Source: an uncultured Muribaculaceae bacterium (GTDB taxonomy: Bacteria > Bacteroidota > Bacteroidia > Bacteroidales > Muribaculaceae). Taken from it: 64,000 nt of DNA. Below, in pieces: positions 44,929 to 54,300 of this stretch; the stretch's first letter is position 1, and the number at the start of each line of letters is the position of its first letter. A program made the translations under genes and the position numbers. Under the pieces are notes generated by a model, which saw only the letters and a list, made by a program, of their open reading frames with translations, had not been told where the DNA came from and ran no database searches. The stretch covers positions 29,480 to 93,479 of the forward strand of contig CALUIB010000013.1 of the NCBI GenBank assembly GCA_944320595.1. Reading direction: 5' to 3'.

Positions 44929-45996
44929 TTATATGTGGCAGCCGTCGAGCAGCGTTATGTAAGTCTGTATGGCATCGCGCAGTTCCCATTTTTCGATGTA
45001 TTCGTCGGCGGTGTGCGACCGTGCCGAGTCGCCAGGGCCTATTTTCAACGATGGGAACGGCATCAGGGCCTGGTCGCTGAGCGTAGGCGACCCGAATGGC
45101 TCCTTGCCAAGGATTCCGAGGCGGCGCACAAGCGGGTGGTCGGGCGATATTGCCGACGGGCCCAGTCGCGTGGAGCGTGGCACGAGCGTGCATTTATCGC
45201 CTGCGATGCCGCGCAGCAGCTCCAGCGTCTCCTCGTTGGTGTAAGCGTCGGTGGTACGCACGTCCACCACTATGCGGCACACGTCGGGTACCACGTTGTG
45301 CTGCCGTCCGGCCTCGATTTGCGTCACCGACACCTTCACCGGTCCCAGCAGCGTGGATTGCCGTTCAAGTGCGGCGTGGCGCAGCGCGTTGATTACGTCG
45401 ATGGCATTGTATATGGCGTTCTCACCCTCGTTGCGGGCTGCGTGGCCTGCAATTCCGGTTATGGTCCCGTCGAGCACCATCAGCCCCTTTTCGGCTATTG
45501 CCGGCTGCATGCCGGTGGGTTCCCCCACGATGGCCACGTCGATGCGCGGCAGCAGCGGCAGCACCGCCTCGATGCCCCCCTTGCCGCTCACTTCCTCCTC
45601 GCACGATGCAAGGAATATGAGGTTGTAGGGGCGTTCGCGGTCGGCAAGGTAGCGGAAGGTGGCAAGCAGCGTCACCACCGAAGCTCCCGCATCGTTGCTG
45701 CCAAGGCCGTATATGCGCTCATCGTCGGTCTCGGTCGCTTCGTGCGGGTCGTGCGTCCACCCGTCGGCAGGCCGCACCGTGTCGATGTGGCTGTTGAGCA
45801 GCAGTGTGGGCATCGCCGGGTCGTATCCCGGTGCTGTGCACCACACGTTGTTGCCGTGCCGGGTAGGCGCAAGCCCCCACTGGGCGGTTTGCGATTCGAG
45901 CAAATCGGCCACGGCATGCTCCTCGCGGCTTGGCGAGGGGATGCGTATCATCTTTCGCAGCAGGTCGAGCGAGTCGTAATACAATTCGTCTATCAT
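44929..45996 (-). CDS. argE: M20 metallo-hydrolase, probable N-acyl-ornithine deacetylase
   Basis: A 355-residue zinc-dependent deacylase of the M20 family. Metal ligands are in LLNSHIDTVRP and GSNDAGASVV, the catalytic Glu is in CEEEVSGKGG, and another ligand is in IVGEPTGMQP. The pattern fits Bacteroidetes ArgE-like enzymes, which in this group act on N-succinyl- or N-acetyl-ornithine. argB lies 10 kb away. ATG at 45996 is supported by a promoter ending 5 bases before it, so the mRNA may be leaderless. Other M20 specificities (DapE) are possible. Confidence 0.78.
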   Translation of the reverse strand: MIDELYYDSLDLLRKMIRIPSPSREEHAVADLLESQTAQWGLAPTRHGNNVWCTAPGYDPAMPTLLLNSHIDTVRPADGWTHDPHEATETDDERIYGLGSNDAGASVVTLLATFRYLADRERPYNLIFLASCEEEVSGKGGIEAVLPLLPRIDVAIVGEPTGMQPAIAEKGLMVLDGTITGIAGHAARNEGENAIYNAIDVINALRHAALERQSTLLGPVKVSVTQIEAGRQHNVVPDVCRIVVDVRTTDAYTNEETLELLRGIAGDKCTLVPRSTRLGPSAISPDHPLVRRLGILGKEPFGSPTLSDQALMPFPSLKIGPGDSARSHTADEYIEKWELRDAIQTYITLLDGCHI

Positions 45997-46001
45997 GTTG
46001 A

Positions 46002-46032
46002 CAAAATTAGTGAAAAAAAGCGAGACGAGCAA
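46002..46032 (-). promoter_or_regulatory. Promoter of the argE-antiporter operon
   Basis: On the minus strand TTG (46032-46030), 20 bases, then TAATTTTG (46009-46002). The ATG is at 45996, five bases after the -7 element, so transcription would begin at or very near the start codon. It also shows that the upstream in-frame start at 46032 is not used. Confidence 0.6.
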
Positions 46033-46187
46033 CCAGCACTTGTCCGCCGCTGCACATTATGCTGGTTTTGTGCAAAATGTCGGAGTTTTGTGTAAATTAA
46101 TAGATTTTAATAGTGGCGGGAAAAGGACGTATTGGTAGGCTGTTTTGTAACTTTTTGTCGTAAAATGCGTGATTTTTCATTGTTGTA

Positions 46188-46219
46188 TTTGTGTTTTGCA
46201 TAATAAATACATAACTTTG
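46188..46219 (+). promoter_or_regulatory. Promoter of the secreted-protein cluster
   Basis: TTTG (46188-46191), 20 bases, TAACTTTG (46212-46219). Transcription should start near 46227, giving a leader of about 95 bases before the ATG at 46322. The 325-base gap 45997-46321 holds this promoter and the argE promoter and otherwise shows nothing I can name. Confidence 0.75.
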
Positions 46220-46321
46220 CCCGTGTTATGATGATATTTGTGTTTTATGTGCCACTGATGGCGTTAGGTGACAATTTGTGAGATGACCAAGCATAATTTA
46301 CATCAATTAATATAATCGCTT

Positions 46322-49273
46322 ATGAAAAAGTATTACCGTAATCTTACCGTTTTGGCGGTTATGGCGTTATTCGGAGCATCGCCGGTTTTGGCGCAGGAGT
46401 CCGAGGGCTATGTGACGACCATACCGTTTACCGAGACTTTCGACGACGAGAGCCACTACGCGCTTGGCGGCAGTTTGCCCGACGGGTGGGCCACGACATC
46501 GGAGGCAGAGCCCGCGACGGGCAATTTCGCAAGGACATCCTTTTACGACACAATGGTAGAGCCTTATTCGGGCGACTACTTCGTGACGAGCTACGGGATG
46601 TCGCGCGACCGTCTCGACGTCCTTTACACTCCGCTGCTTGAGATGGAGGCCGGGCGCGAATACACCATCTCGTTCTATGCGTTCAGTAGCGGTCGCAGCA
46701 ATCCTATGTACATACCCACCTGGAAGGTGACAGTCGGCGGCGGCCAGACGGTGGACTTGCAGACGGTGGAAATCAGCGAGGAGACACCGCTTGAATTTTC
46801 GGGATGGACTAAGGTCGAGGCCAAGTACACCCCCGAGGAAAATGGCCAGTACAGTGTGGCCGTCCAAATAGGCTCGGGCGGTTGGTCTATGTCGGGTAGC
46901 GTGAACATCGATGACTTCTCGATTGAGGCAGGCGAGGCGCCCGAACCTCCCGCCGAGGGATATGAAACCACTATCCCGTTCACCGAATCATTCGATGACG
47001 AGACGCACTATGCGCTCGAAGGCTCGCTGCCCGACGGGTGGCTGTCGGAGAGTGCCACTGGGTCGGCATTTGCCAAGTCGGACATGGCGGCTAATTCCGG
47101 CGATAACTGTGTCATGAGCTATGCAATGTCGAGTGGCAGGCAAGATGTGCTTTATACCCCCATGCTCGACATGGAAGGTGGCAAGGAGTATGCAGTATCG
47201 TTCTATGTAATGAACGAGGGCTACAGCACCGGGCGCAACCCGTCGTTTGAAGTGACTGCTGGCACGGGGCAATCGGCTGACGAGCAGTCGGTGTGGCTGC
47301 GGTCGCGCGAAACGATGCTCTTCTCGCAATGGACATTGGTTGAAACCACTTTCACCCCCGAAGAAGACGGGCAGTATTGTATAGCAGTGCAGGTGAGTTG
47401 CGCCATTTCGTCGTCGGGACTCGTTTATATTGATGACTTCACCGTGGAACCGTCCGGCCGGGGCGAGGAGCCTGGCGGCGATGAGTGGGAGCCATCGATA
47501 CCTTACGCCGAGGACTTCGATGATGCCTCGCATTACGACGGGATAAGCAACCTTCCGATAGGGTGGGTATCGACTGGCGAAGACCCATTCTTCACGGCCA
47601 GCTCCGATGCGCGTCCGGCCATCTCGGGCAGCTACTACATGGTGGCGCAGGAAACCATCATAGCAAGCCGCAAGGACATTGCCTATTCGCCGCTACTTGA
47701 GATGGAGGGCGGTGTGGAATATACCGTTTCGTTCTACTTGTGGATGCCTGGCGGCGACGGCGGCGCATCGTCGTTCAAGTTCACCGTGGGTGCAGACCAG
47801 TCGAGCGACATGCATACCCAGGTGCTTGCCGAGGTTTCGGGCGAGCGCATCACCGACTGGCGGCGCATGGAATACACTTTCACCCCCACTGCCACGGGCG
47901 AATATTGCTTTGCCTTCTGGGCATTGAGCGAAAGTGCTTATTGCGGCCACATTGGCATCGAGAACTTCCGCCTTTATCGCACCGATGCAGTGCTGCCGCC
48001 CGATGCCTCATTTGACTTCGGCAACACGCTGACATCGATATTCAGCGGTATGCAGACGGTGTTCCCGGGCCAGTACGTAAGGCTTATCAACAATACCAGC
48101 GACGCGCAAAGCTACCTGTGGAGCGTGAGCGGCACCGGTGCCACTATCACTGACCCCACTGCGGCAGCCCCGATGCTCGTGGTTGAGGAGAGCGGCAGCT
48201 ACACAGTGACGTTGCAGGCCACCAATGCCGGAGGAACGAGCGAGGCTACCGGCACACTGCGTGCCACAGTCCCTGCCACAGGCGACGAGGATGCGGTGCA
48301 GACCACCAAGGATTCTGGCGACCGGATAATGGGCCAGTCGGATACTCCGGCTTTTGCCGAAGATGGCACCGTGATTGAGTCGGGAACTTATGAAACCTAC
48401 TACGACTACGTGTCGGGCGTTAACCCGTATTATCGCGCATTTGCCGAACGGTTCGAGATGCCCGAAGGGTGCGATGTCGAAATATCGTCGATCAACTTCG
48501 GCTCGCAGAACTTCTACCTCTTTGCCGAAACCATAGGGATAGGCAAGGATGAGAACGGCGAGGACATTTACAGCAACTTCGATGCCGACAAGGAGATGAC
48601 CGTGGCCATATATGGCGAAAAGGACGGCAAGCCCGACACTGCCAACCCACTTGGCTCGGTGACAGGCCGCATTGCCGACATGATACAACAGGACTACTAT
48701 GAAAAGCGCATGAATGTGGAATTCGACTCCCCGGTAACGGTGGACGGCACATTCTATGTGGCATTCGAGTTCGACGAGTTGCAAATCACCCCGTGGGATC
48801 CTTCGGCCGAGCAGCAGGCGAACAGGCTTACGCGCTCATACATCGGGTTCCAGACGCGTGTACATGCCAACGGCGAGACCTCGCTGTGGGTACGCCCCGA
48901 GAAGGCTATCGCAGGCAGCGACTTCAAGCCTACGGGCGAATACTGCCGCGCCGACCTGTTCTCGCCGCAATTGCGCGGTTACAGCGTGTGGGTGGTTGCA
49001 TGGCTCACTTACGGCGACATGAATCCCGAGCCGGTCGGTGTTGACGATGTGGCTGCCGATGCGGCTGTAAAGGTATATGTGTCGGCCGACGGTGAAAACT
49101 TCAAGCTCGCAGGCTTGCAAGAGGGCTGCCCGGTAAGGGTTTGCTCGGTGGGCGGTACTGCTTTATTCGCAGGCGAGGCACAGGGTAGCGAAATGGTAAT
49201 CCCGGCATCGGGGTGGAACCGCGGTGTTTATGTGATTTCGGCAGGCAACCAGTCAATCAAGGTCATAAAATAA
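46322..49273 (+). CDS. Secreted multidomain protein with T9SS C-terminal domain
   Basis: A 983-residue surface or secreted protein. After a signal peptide (about 1-24, ending LAQ) there are three similar jelly-roll repeats of about 165-180 residues, each opening with a PFTETFDDESHYALGGSLPD-like motif (residues about 31, 218 and 393) of the choice-of-anchor/MAM type. A PKD-like domain (QSYLWSVSGTGATITDP) follows near 590. The end (about 905-983, VYVSADGENFKLAG to GVYVISAGNQSIKVIK) looks like a T9SS type A sorting domain. It starts a run of three related genes. Ligand unknown. Confidence 0.82.
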   Translation: MKKYYRNLTVLAVMALFGASPVLAQESEGYVTTIPFTETFDDESHYALGGSLPDGWATTSEAEPATGNFARTSFYDTMVEPYSGDYFVTSYGMSRDRLDVLYTPLLEMEAGREYTISFYAFSSGRSNPMYIPTWKVTVGGGQTVDLQTVEISEETPLEFSGWTKVEAKYTPEENGQYSVAVQIGSGGWSMSGSVNIDDFSIEAGEAPEPPAEGYETTIPFTESFDDETHYALEGSLPDGWLSESATGSAFAKSDMAANSGDNCVMSYAMSSGRQDVLYTPMLDMEGGKEYAVSFYVMNEGYSTGRNPSFEVTAGTGQSADEQSVWLRSRETMLFSQWTLVETTFTPEEDGQYCIAVQVSCAISSSGLVYIDDFTVEPSGRGEEPGGDEWEPSIPYAEDFDDASHYDGISNLPIGWVSTGEDPFFTASSDARPAISGSYYMVAQETIIASRKDIAYSPLLEMEGGVEYTVSFYLWMPGGDGGASSFKFTVGADQSSDMHTQVLAEVSGERITDWRRMEYTFTPTATGEYCFAFWALSESAYCGHIGIENFRLYRTDAVLPPDASFDFGNTLTSIFSGMQTVFPGQYVRLINNTSDAQSYLWSVSGTGATITDPTAAAPMLVVEESGSYTVTLQATNAGGTSEATGTLRATVPATGDEDAVQTTKDSGDRIMGQSDTPAFAEDGTVIESGTYETYYDYVSGVNPYYRAFAERFEMPEGCDVEISSINFGSQNFYLFAETIGIGKDENGEDIYSNFDADKEMTVAIYGEKDGKPDTANPLGSVTGRIADMIQQDYYEKRMNVEFDSPVTVDGTFYVAFEFDELQITPWDPSAEQQANRLTRSYIGFQTRVHANGETSLWVRPEKAIAGSDFKPTGEYCRADLFSPQLRGYSVWVVAWLTYGDMNPEPVGVDDVAADAAVKVYVSADGENFKLAGLQEGCPVRVCSVGGTALFAGEAQGSEMVIPASGWNRGVYVISAGNQSIKVIK

Positions 49274-49304
49274 AGACATATAGCATTATACATAATTATA
49301 ACAG

Positions 49305-52157
49305 ATGAATCGACTGATAGTATTGCTGACGGTCATCTGCTGCTCGATTAGTTTCTTCCGGGTGCCGGTACAAGCTGTGCCGGCATTCCCGGGAGAAATT
49401 TCCTACGTGCAGCCCGATGGCTCGGTGGTGAAATACCACTTGCGCGGCGACGAGCGTCGCCACTGGATGGAATCGACCGAGGGATACCTGTTGCGCCGCG
49501 CCGCCGATGGCTACTTGAAGTATGCCATACTCGACGGCGACACGCTTGCGGCATCGCAGCTGCCTTATACGGGCAACGATGCCGCTGCGCGTGGCAAGGC
49601 GCGGCTGTTGCGGCTTGCCGACGTGCCGCAGCGCAGCTTGTGGGGTTTGAAAGCGGTGGGCGACCCGTCGCTCAACAACACAAGCTCGTTTCCCACCAAG
49701 GGGCAGCGCAAGTTGCTGATGCTGCTTGTGAACTTTGCTGATACGCAAACTTCGGTGCCGGTGGCCAATTTCGACGAGATGATGAATGGCAGCGGGTACA
49801 ACGGCACTGGCAGTTTCCGTGATTTCTACCTTGAAAATTCCTACGGGCAGCTCGACGTGGAGACTACCGTAGTGGGGTGGATACAATTGCCCATGAGCAA
49901 GCTCGATTACGGTACCGACGACATGACGGCTCTCATACGCGATGCAATTGGCCTTGTGGACGATGAAATCGACTTTAGGCAATTCGACAATGACGGCGAC
50001 GGCATTCTCGACGGCCTGTCGATTATCCATCAGGGGTATGGACAGGAGGTGACGGGCAGTACGCAGGATATATGGTCGCACAGTGCCGACTTGCTCGCCG
50101 ACGTGCAGGCCGACGGTGTGCGAGTGCGCACCTATACCATACAGCCCGAATTGCTTTACGACGACATACAGATGACCGTAGGTGTGTTTTGTCACGAGTT
50201 TGGTCACAACCTTGGCGCACCCGATTTCTACGACACCGACTATGAAAGCAGCGGAGGCAATTACGAAGGTACGGGCCAATGGGACTTGATGTCGGGCGGC
50301 AGCTGGGGCATGGTAAATGTGTCAGGCGACAGCCCGTCGCACATCAATATGTGGCAGAAGATGCAGTTTGGTTGGGTGGAACCGCGTTACCTCACTGAAG
50401 ACTGCACCGTTGGCAACATTCCTGCTGCGAGCGATGAGCCTGTGGGTTACATAATGAACACGCAGCGCGAGGGCGACTATTTTGTGATAGAAAACCGCGT
50501 GAGGGAGGGCTTTGACCGTTCCCTGCCGGGCTCGGGGCTTGTGATTTACCATGCCGACGAGCAACGCATAGCCTCGTCGGTTTATTCCAATTCGGTGAAC
50601 ATCGATTATCGGCAGGGGCTTTACACTGTGTGTGCATCGGCGACTACCGATCCTGGTACCACGCCCGGCTCATACGGCGACATAAATAGCGGCGGGGCTG
50701 TGTTCCCGGGTACATACGGCATAGCCGAGTTTTCCGATGCCACCACCCCATCGGCGCATTCCAACGACGGCAAGTATTCATACGCCGCACTGCGTAACAT
50801 CGGTTTTGACGGGGCCGAGGCTTCGTTTGACTTCGTAGCTGGCGATGTGCCCGACACGGTGCGCAATTTCACAGCCACCGCCCGGCGCGGCATAGTGACG
50901 CTGACGTGGGATGCACCGCAGGCAGGCTCCGTGGAAACTTACCGCATCTTCCGGGGCGACAACGAGATAGCCCGCACCGGCGAGTTGCAATACATCGATG
51001 AGGGACTGACGGAAACCGTCGCTACCTACAAGGTGGATGTGTTGTATGCCGACGGGCAGTATTCCCCCTTTGTGGAAAGTACCGTCAAGGTGCCCGAGAA
51101 CCGTGTCGATGCCATCAATGCCGAATCTACCGCCGACGGGCTGGCACTCACATTCGAGCTTGACGACAGGCTCACGCGTATCAATAACGATATAGAGGAG
51201 GCAATGAACAATTCGCTCTTAAATAGCATCGACGGCAGCGAAGTGGAAGTGGCGCAATACTTTAGCGCAGCCGACCTTGCCACTTACGTGGGTTATAGCA
51301 TCGAGCGGCTGTCAATCTTCCCGTTCACGAGCCAGCGGCAAGTGACTTACAAGTTGCGAGTTTATCGCATTGGCAGCGACGGTGAGGAATTGATGAGCGA
51401 GCGTAATGTGTCGGAGTACGGGTCGAGCCAGTGGACTACGTTCAAGCTTACAACGCCCGTGACCATCGAGGCCGGTTACGGCTACATGATAGGCTTTGCG
51501 GCGCAAAGCACCTTAGGCTACGTGGCAGTGGCATGCGATGGGTCGGTGTTTGAGGAAGGGCTTGGCAACCTTGTGCGCGTTGACGGCGAGGACGAATGGC
51601 GCATGGATCTGCTGGACGGCAACGTGTTTGTGTATGCCACGCTCGGCTCTTGCGTGCCTGCCGTCGGCGACTTCGTGCCAGGCGAGGAGCCAGTGTTTGA
51701 CCCCGGTTTCGACCCTGTCTTGGACGTGGCTTTCCCCATAGGTTTCAATGTGTACCGCAACGGCGAATTATTGGGTTACACCTCTACTGGCATTTATATC
51801 GACGACGATGCCTCGGTGGGTGATACTTACACCTACGGCGTGGCCTGCCTGTATCAGGGCAACAATGAGTCGCGGCTCTTGGAGCGGCAAGTAAACGTGT
51901 CGCCTGTGGGCATTGCCGATGTCGAGGCTGATGGCGGCGTGCGCGTGTCGGCCTCGGGCAGGGAGATACGTGTGGTGTCGCTTGATGATGCCGGGCAAGT
52001 TGCCGTGTATGCAGCCGACGGCACGGCTGTGGCTGCCGACAAGGATATTGTGGCAGGCAGCACGGCCATCATAGGCGTGGCAGCACCGGGAGTGTATATT
52101 GTGAAATTTACGAATAACGATGATTTAACTACAACCTATAAAATAATAGTAAAATGA
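49305..52157 (+). CDS. M6 family metalloprotease with T9SS C-terminal domain
   Basis: A 950-residue secreted zinc protease. The signal peptide and a short propeptide (PAFPGEISYVQPDGS, EGYLLRR) are followed by the M6 domain with H297-E298-F299-G300-H301 in CHEFGHNLGAPDFYD and MSGGSWG after it. A fibronectin type III domain is seen near 525-600 (TARRGIVTLTWDAP). The end (ISVSPVG-like linker, then QVAVYAADGTAVA and GVYIVKF) is a T9SS sorting domain. It overlaps the next gene by 4 bases and lies 31 bases after the previous one. It may process host proteins or neighbouring surface proteins. Confidence 0.9.
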   Translation: MNRLIVLLTVICCSISFFRVPVQAVPAFPGEISYVQPDGSVVKYHLRGDERRHWMESTEGYLLRRAADGYLKYAILDGDTLAASQLPYTGNDAAARGKARLLRLADVPQRSLWGLKAVGDPSLNNTSSFPTKGQRKLLMLLVNFADTQTSVPVANFDEMMNGSGYNGTGSFRDFYLENSYGQLDVETTVVGWIQLPMSKLDYGTDDMTALIRDAIGLVDDEIDFRQFDNDGDGILDGLSIIHQGYGQEVTGSTQDIWSHSADLLADVQADGVRVRTYTIQPELLYDDIQMTVGVFCHEFGHNLGAPDFYDTDYESSGGNYEGTGQWDLMSGGSWGMVNVSGDSPSHINMWQKMQFGWVEPRYLTEDCTVGNIPAASDEPVGYIMNTQREGDYFVIENRVREGFDRSLPGSGLVIYHADEQRIASSVYSNSVNIDYRQGLYTVCASATTDPGTTPGSYGDINSGGAVFPGTYGIAEFSDATTPSAHSNDGKYSYAALRNIGFDGAEASFDFVAGDVPDTVRNFTATARRGIVTLTWDAPQAGSVETYRIFRGDNEIARTGELQYIDEGLTETVATYKVDVLYADGQYSPFVESTVKVPENRVDAINAESTADGLALTFELDDRLTRINNDIEEAMNNSLLNSIDGSEVEVAQYFSAADLATYVGYSIERLSIFPFTSQRQVTYKLRVYRIGSDGEELMSERNVSEYGSSQWTTFKLTTPVTIEAGYGYMIGFAAQSTLGYVAVACDGSVFEEGLGNLVRVDGEDEWRMDLLDGNVFVYATLGSCVPAVGDFVPGEEPVFDPGFDPVLDVAFPIGFNVYRNGELLGYTSTGIYIDDDASVGDTYTYGVACLYQGNNESRLLERQVNVSPVGIADVEADGGVRVSASGREIRVVSLDDAGQVAVYAADGTAVAADKDIVAGSTAIIGVAAPGVYIVKFTNNDDLTTTYKIIVK

Positions 52158-54184
52158 CGAATTACTTATCAAAGATGATTATCCTTCCGGTCATGGCACT
52201 GTGCGTGGCCGCAGTGGGGCAGGCAGCCGGGCAATACGCATGGAGCAACCGCAGCATGGTGCGCAACGACGTGCATACTGCCGTGCAGCAGCCGGTCGGC
52301 ACGGCAGCGGAGCGTTTTGCATGGAAACCGCTTGGTGAGGCAAAGCCGGCCGGTGTGTCGCCAAAGAGCGAAGCCAAGGCCTCGACAGTGCTTTACGAGG
52401 ACTTCAGACTGATGACCGCCGGCGAGGAGGGAAATCCCGACATGACCAACATACTTGACTCGAACGGGTATATATATTATGACTACGTGCAGACCTACGG
52501 GTGGGCAGGAATCAATGTGTATCAGGCCGGTGGCTGCTGCTACCTGTCCGACGGGTATCAGGCATTGCTGAACACGCCTGTGCTCGACTTGACAGCCGAT
52601 GATGGGCGTTTTACTGTGCGTGTCTCGTTCAGGGCGGCATCGGGCAGTACCACTTTTTACGTTGTGGCAGGCTCGACGAGCGGAATGCTTGGAGGTGGCA
52701 AGACTACTGCCACTGCCGAATGGAAAACTGTGGAAGTGGATATGACGTGTGGCGTGTCGCAAACCATAATACAGTTTGCAGGCGATGCCCCAGTGTATAT
52801 CGACGATGTGGTTATCACGCAGGTGGTGGAAGAGGAGGAGCCGACATCGATTGATGCTCCGGGCAACTTGTCGGCTACCGACATCACTGGCACGTCATTC
52901 ACTGCCAATTGGAGCGCGGTGACTGGGGCAACGGCTTACTTGCTCGACGTGTATTATTACACCACCGGCAACGAGAAGGTATATGCTCTCACCGATGAGG
53001 AGGTGACGGGAACAAGCTATGCTGTCGATGGGCTTGAGGCCGGGCACATATATTTCTTCACTGTGCAATCGACCAATGGCACTCTCACCTCGGCAGAGTC
53101 GCAGCAGGTGCTTGTGAAGGAGGCGTCGGCAAGCGTCGGCACGCCCACGGCGCTCGACGCGACCGAAGTCACCGCCGACGGTTTCCGCGCCAACTGGACT
53201 GAGGCCGAGAATGCGGCATGGTACACGCTCTATGCCTACAGTTACCGCACCATGACCGGGGCTGGCAGTTATGAGCTTGAGAACGAGACTTTCGATTGCT
53301 TTGACCAAGGCACCACGTCCAACCCTCTATATAACGACATAGATGTGATGCTCGACGGTTATACCGAACACCCCAACTGGGAGGCTGTGACCACCTTGGC
53401 GTGCGACGGCATGATAGGGCTGAAGAATTACTATTCGGCCATGGGATATTACTCGGCTCTATACAGCCCCATTTACTATGTCAGCAGCCCCACACCCGGA
53501 AAGGTGACCATAAGGATTACGGCTTACAGCGATGCCGATTGCTCGAACAATACGTTGCTCGGCGTGGGGTGCATCGATGCCGCTTCGGAAGAAGGTGACG
53601 GCGAATGGCAGGACGTGACGCTAAGCCACGAGCCTCAGGTTTACGAGTTCACTTTTGATACATACGAGGCATATTATCTTGGCATCCAGTTCATGGATCA
53701 AAACAATGCCGACTATGGTACGTCGGGCGTTGTGTGGATTGATGGTGTGAAGGTGAGCCAGCAGTTTGCCGCAGGCGACCTGCTTTGCCGTATGTATTCG
53801 AGCGATGACGTGTTTGGCGGAACATCGTTCTACGTCGATACCCGTGACGACGACAGCGACGCTTATTCCTACTTCGTGTATGCGTTCACCAATGGTGCCG
53901 AGGGTACACTTAACTCCGACCCGTCCAACGAGATTATGGTGGGAGAGATTTCGGGCATAGAGGATGTTGAGGCTGCAAAGGCCGATGCCGGCGCGGCTAT
54001 CCGTGGCACCGTGGGCGGCATTGCCGTTGACTTGGCTACAGGTGCGCGTATCGATGTTTACACCTTGCAAGGCTCGATTGCTGCCAGCATCGACGGCCTG
54101 GCGGGCAGCAACAGCATCGCCATGCCGCAAGGCATCTACTTGGTGAAGACCAGAGGCGCGGTGGCCAAGGTGATAGTGAAGTAG
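52154..54184 (+). CDS. Secreted fibronectin-III/anchor-domain protein with T9SS domain
   Basis: A 676-residue secreted protein. After a signal peptide (about 1-26) comes a choice-of-anchor-type domain (VLYEDFRLMTAGEEG, about 75-225). Two fibronectin type III domains follow (GNLSATDITGTSFTANWSAV near 236, ALDATEVTADGFRANWTEAE near 334), the second interrupted by another jelly-roll-like segment. The tail (ARIDVYTLQGSIAAS to GIYLVKTRGAVAKVIVK) matches T9SS sorting domains. It overlaps the protease gene by 4 bases, so translation is probably coupled. It may be a binding partner or substrate of the protease. Confidence 0.82.
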   Translation: MTNYLSKMIILPVMALCVAAVGQAAGQYAWSNRSMVRNDVHTAVQQPVGTAAERFAWKPLGEAKPAGVSPKSEAKASTVLYEDFRLMTAGEEGNPDMTNILDSNGYIYYDYVQTYGWAGINVYQAGGCCYLSDGYQALLNTPVLDLTADDGRFTVRVSFRAASGSTTFYVVAGSTSGMLGGGKTTATAEWKTVEVDMTCGVSQTIIQFAGDAPVYIDDVVITQVVEEEEPTSIDAPGNLSATDITGTSFTANWSAVTGATAYLLDVYYYTTGNEKVYALTDEEVTGTSYAVDGLEAGHIYFFTVQSTNGTLTSAESQQVLVKEASASVGTPTALDATEVTADGFRANWTEAENAAWYTLYAYSYRTMTGAGSYELENETFDCFDQGTTSNPLYNDIDVMLDGYTEHPNWEAVTTLACDGMIGLKNYYSAMGYYSALYSPIYYVSSPTPGKVTIRITAYSDADCSNNTLLGVGCIDAASEEGDGEWQDVTLSHEPQVYEFTFDTYEAYYLGIQFMDQNNADYGTSGVVWIDGVKVSQQFAAGDLLCRMYSSDDVFGGTSFYVDTRDDDSDAYSYFVYAFTNGAEGTLNSDPSNEIMVGEISGIEDVEAAKADAGAAIRGTVGGIAVDLATGARIDVYTLQGSIAASIDGLAGSNSIAMPQGIYLVKTRGAVAKVIVK

Positions 54185-54219
54185 CCATCATTTCCAGTCT
54201 TTTTTGATAAATAACGTGG

Positions 54220-54258
54220 CGCAGCCGCTTTTGCACACCGTTTGCAAAAGTGGCTGCG
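54220..54258 (+). terminator. Terminator of the secreted-protein cluster
   Basis: A 16-bp stem with one G-T pair (54220-54235 with 54243-54258) around a 7-base loop lies 36 bases after the last stop codon. Its right arm contains the -33 element of the prfB promoter. The T run after it is weak. Confidence 0.6.
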
Positions 54259-54272
54259 TTGTCGTAACTTTG
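54241..54272 (+). promoter_or_regulatory. Promoter of prfB-argB
   Basis: TTTG (54241-54244), 20 bases, TAACTTTG (54265-54272): an exact consensus. The prfB ATG follows at 54301. Confidence 0.75.
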
Positions 54273-54300
54273 CACTCCAAAGTAAAAGCAATAATTATAT

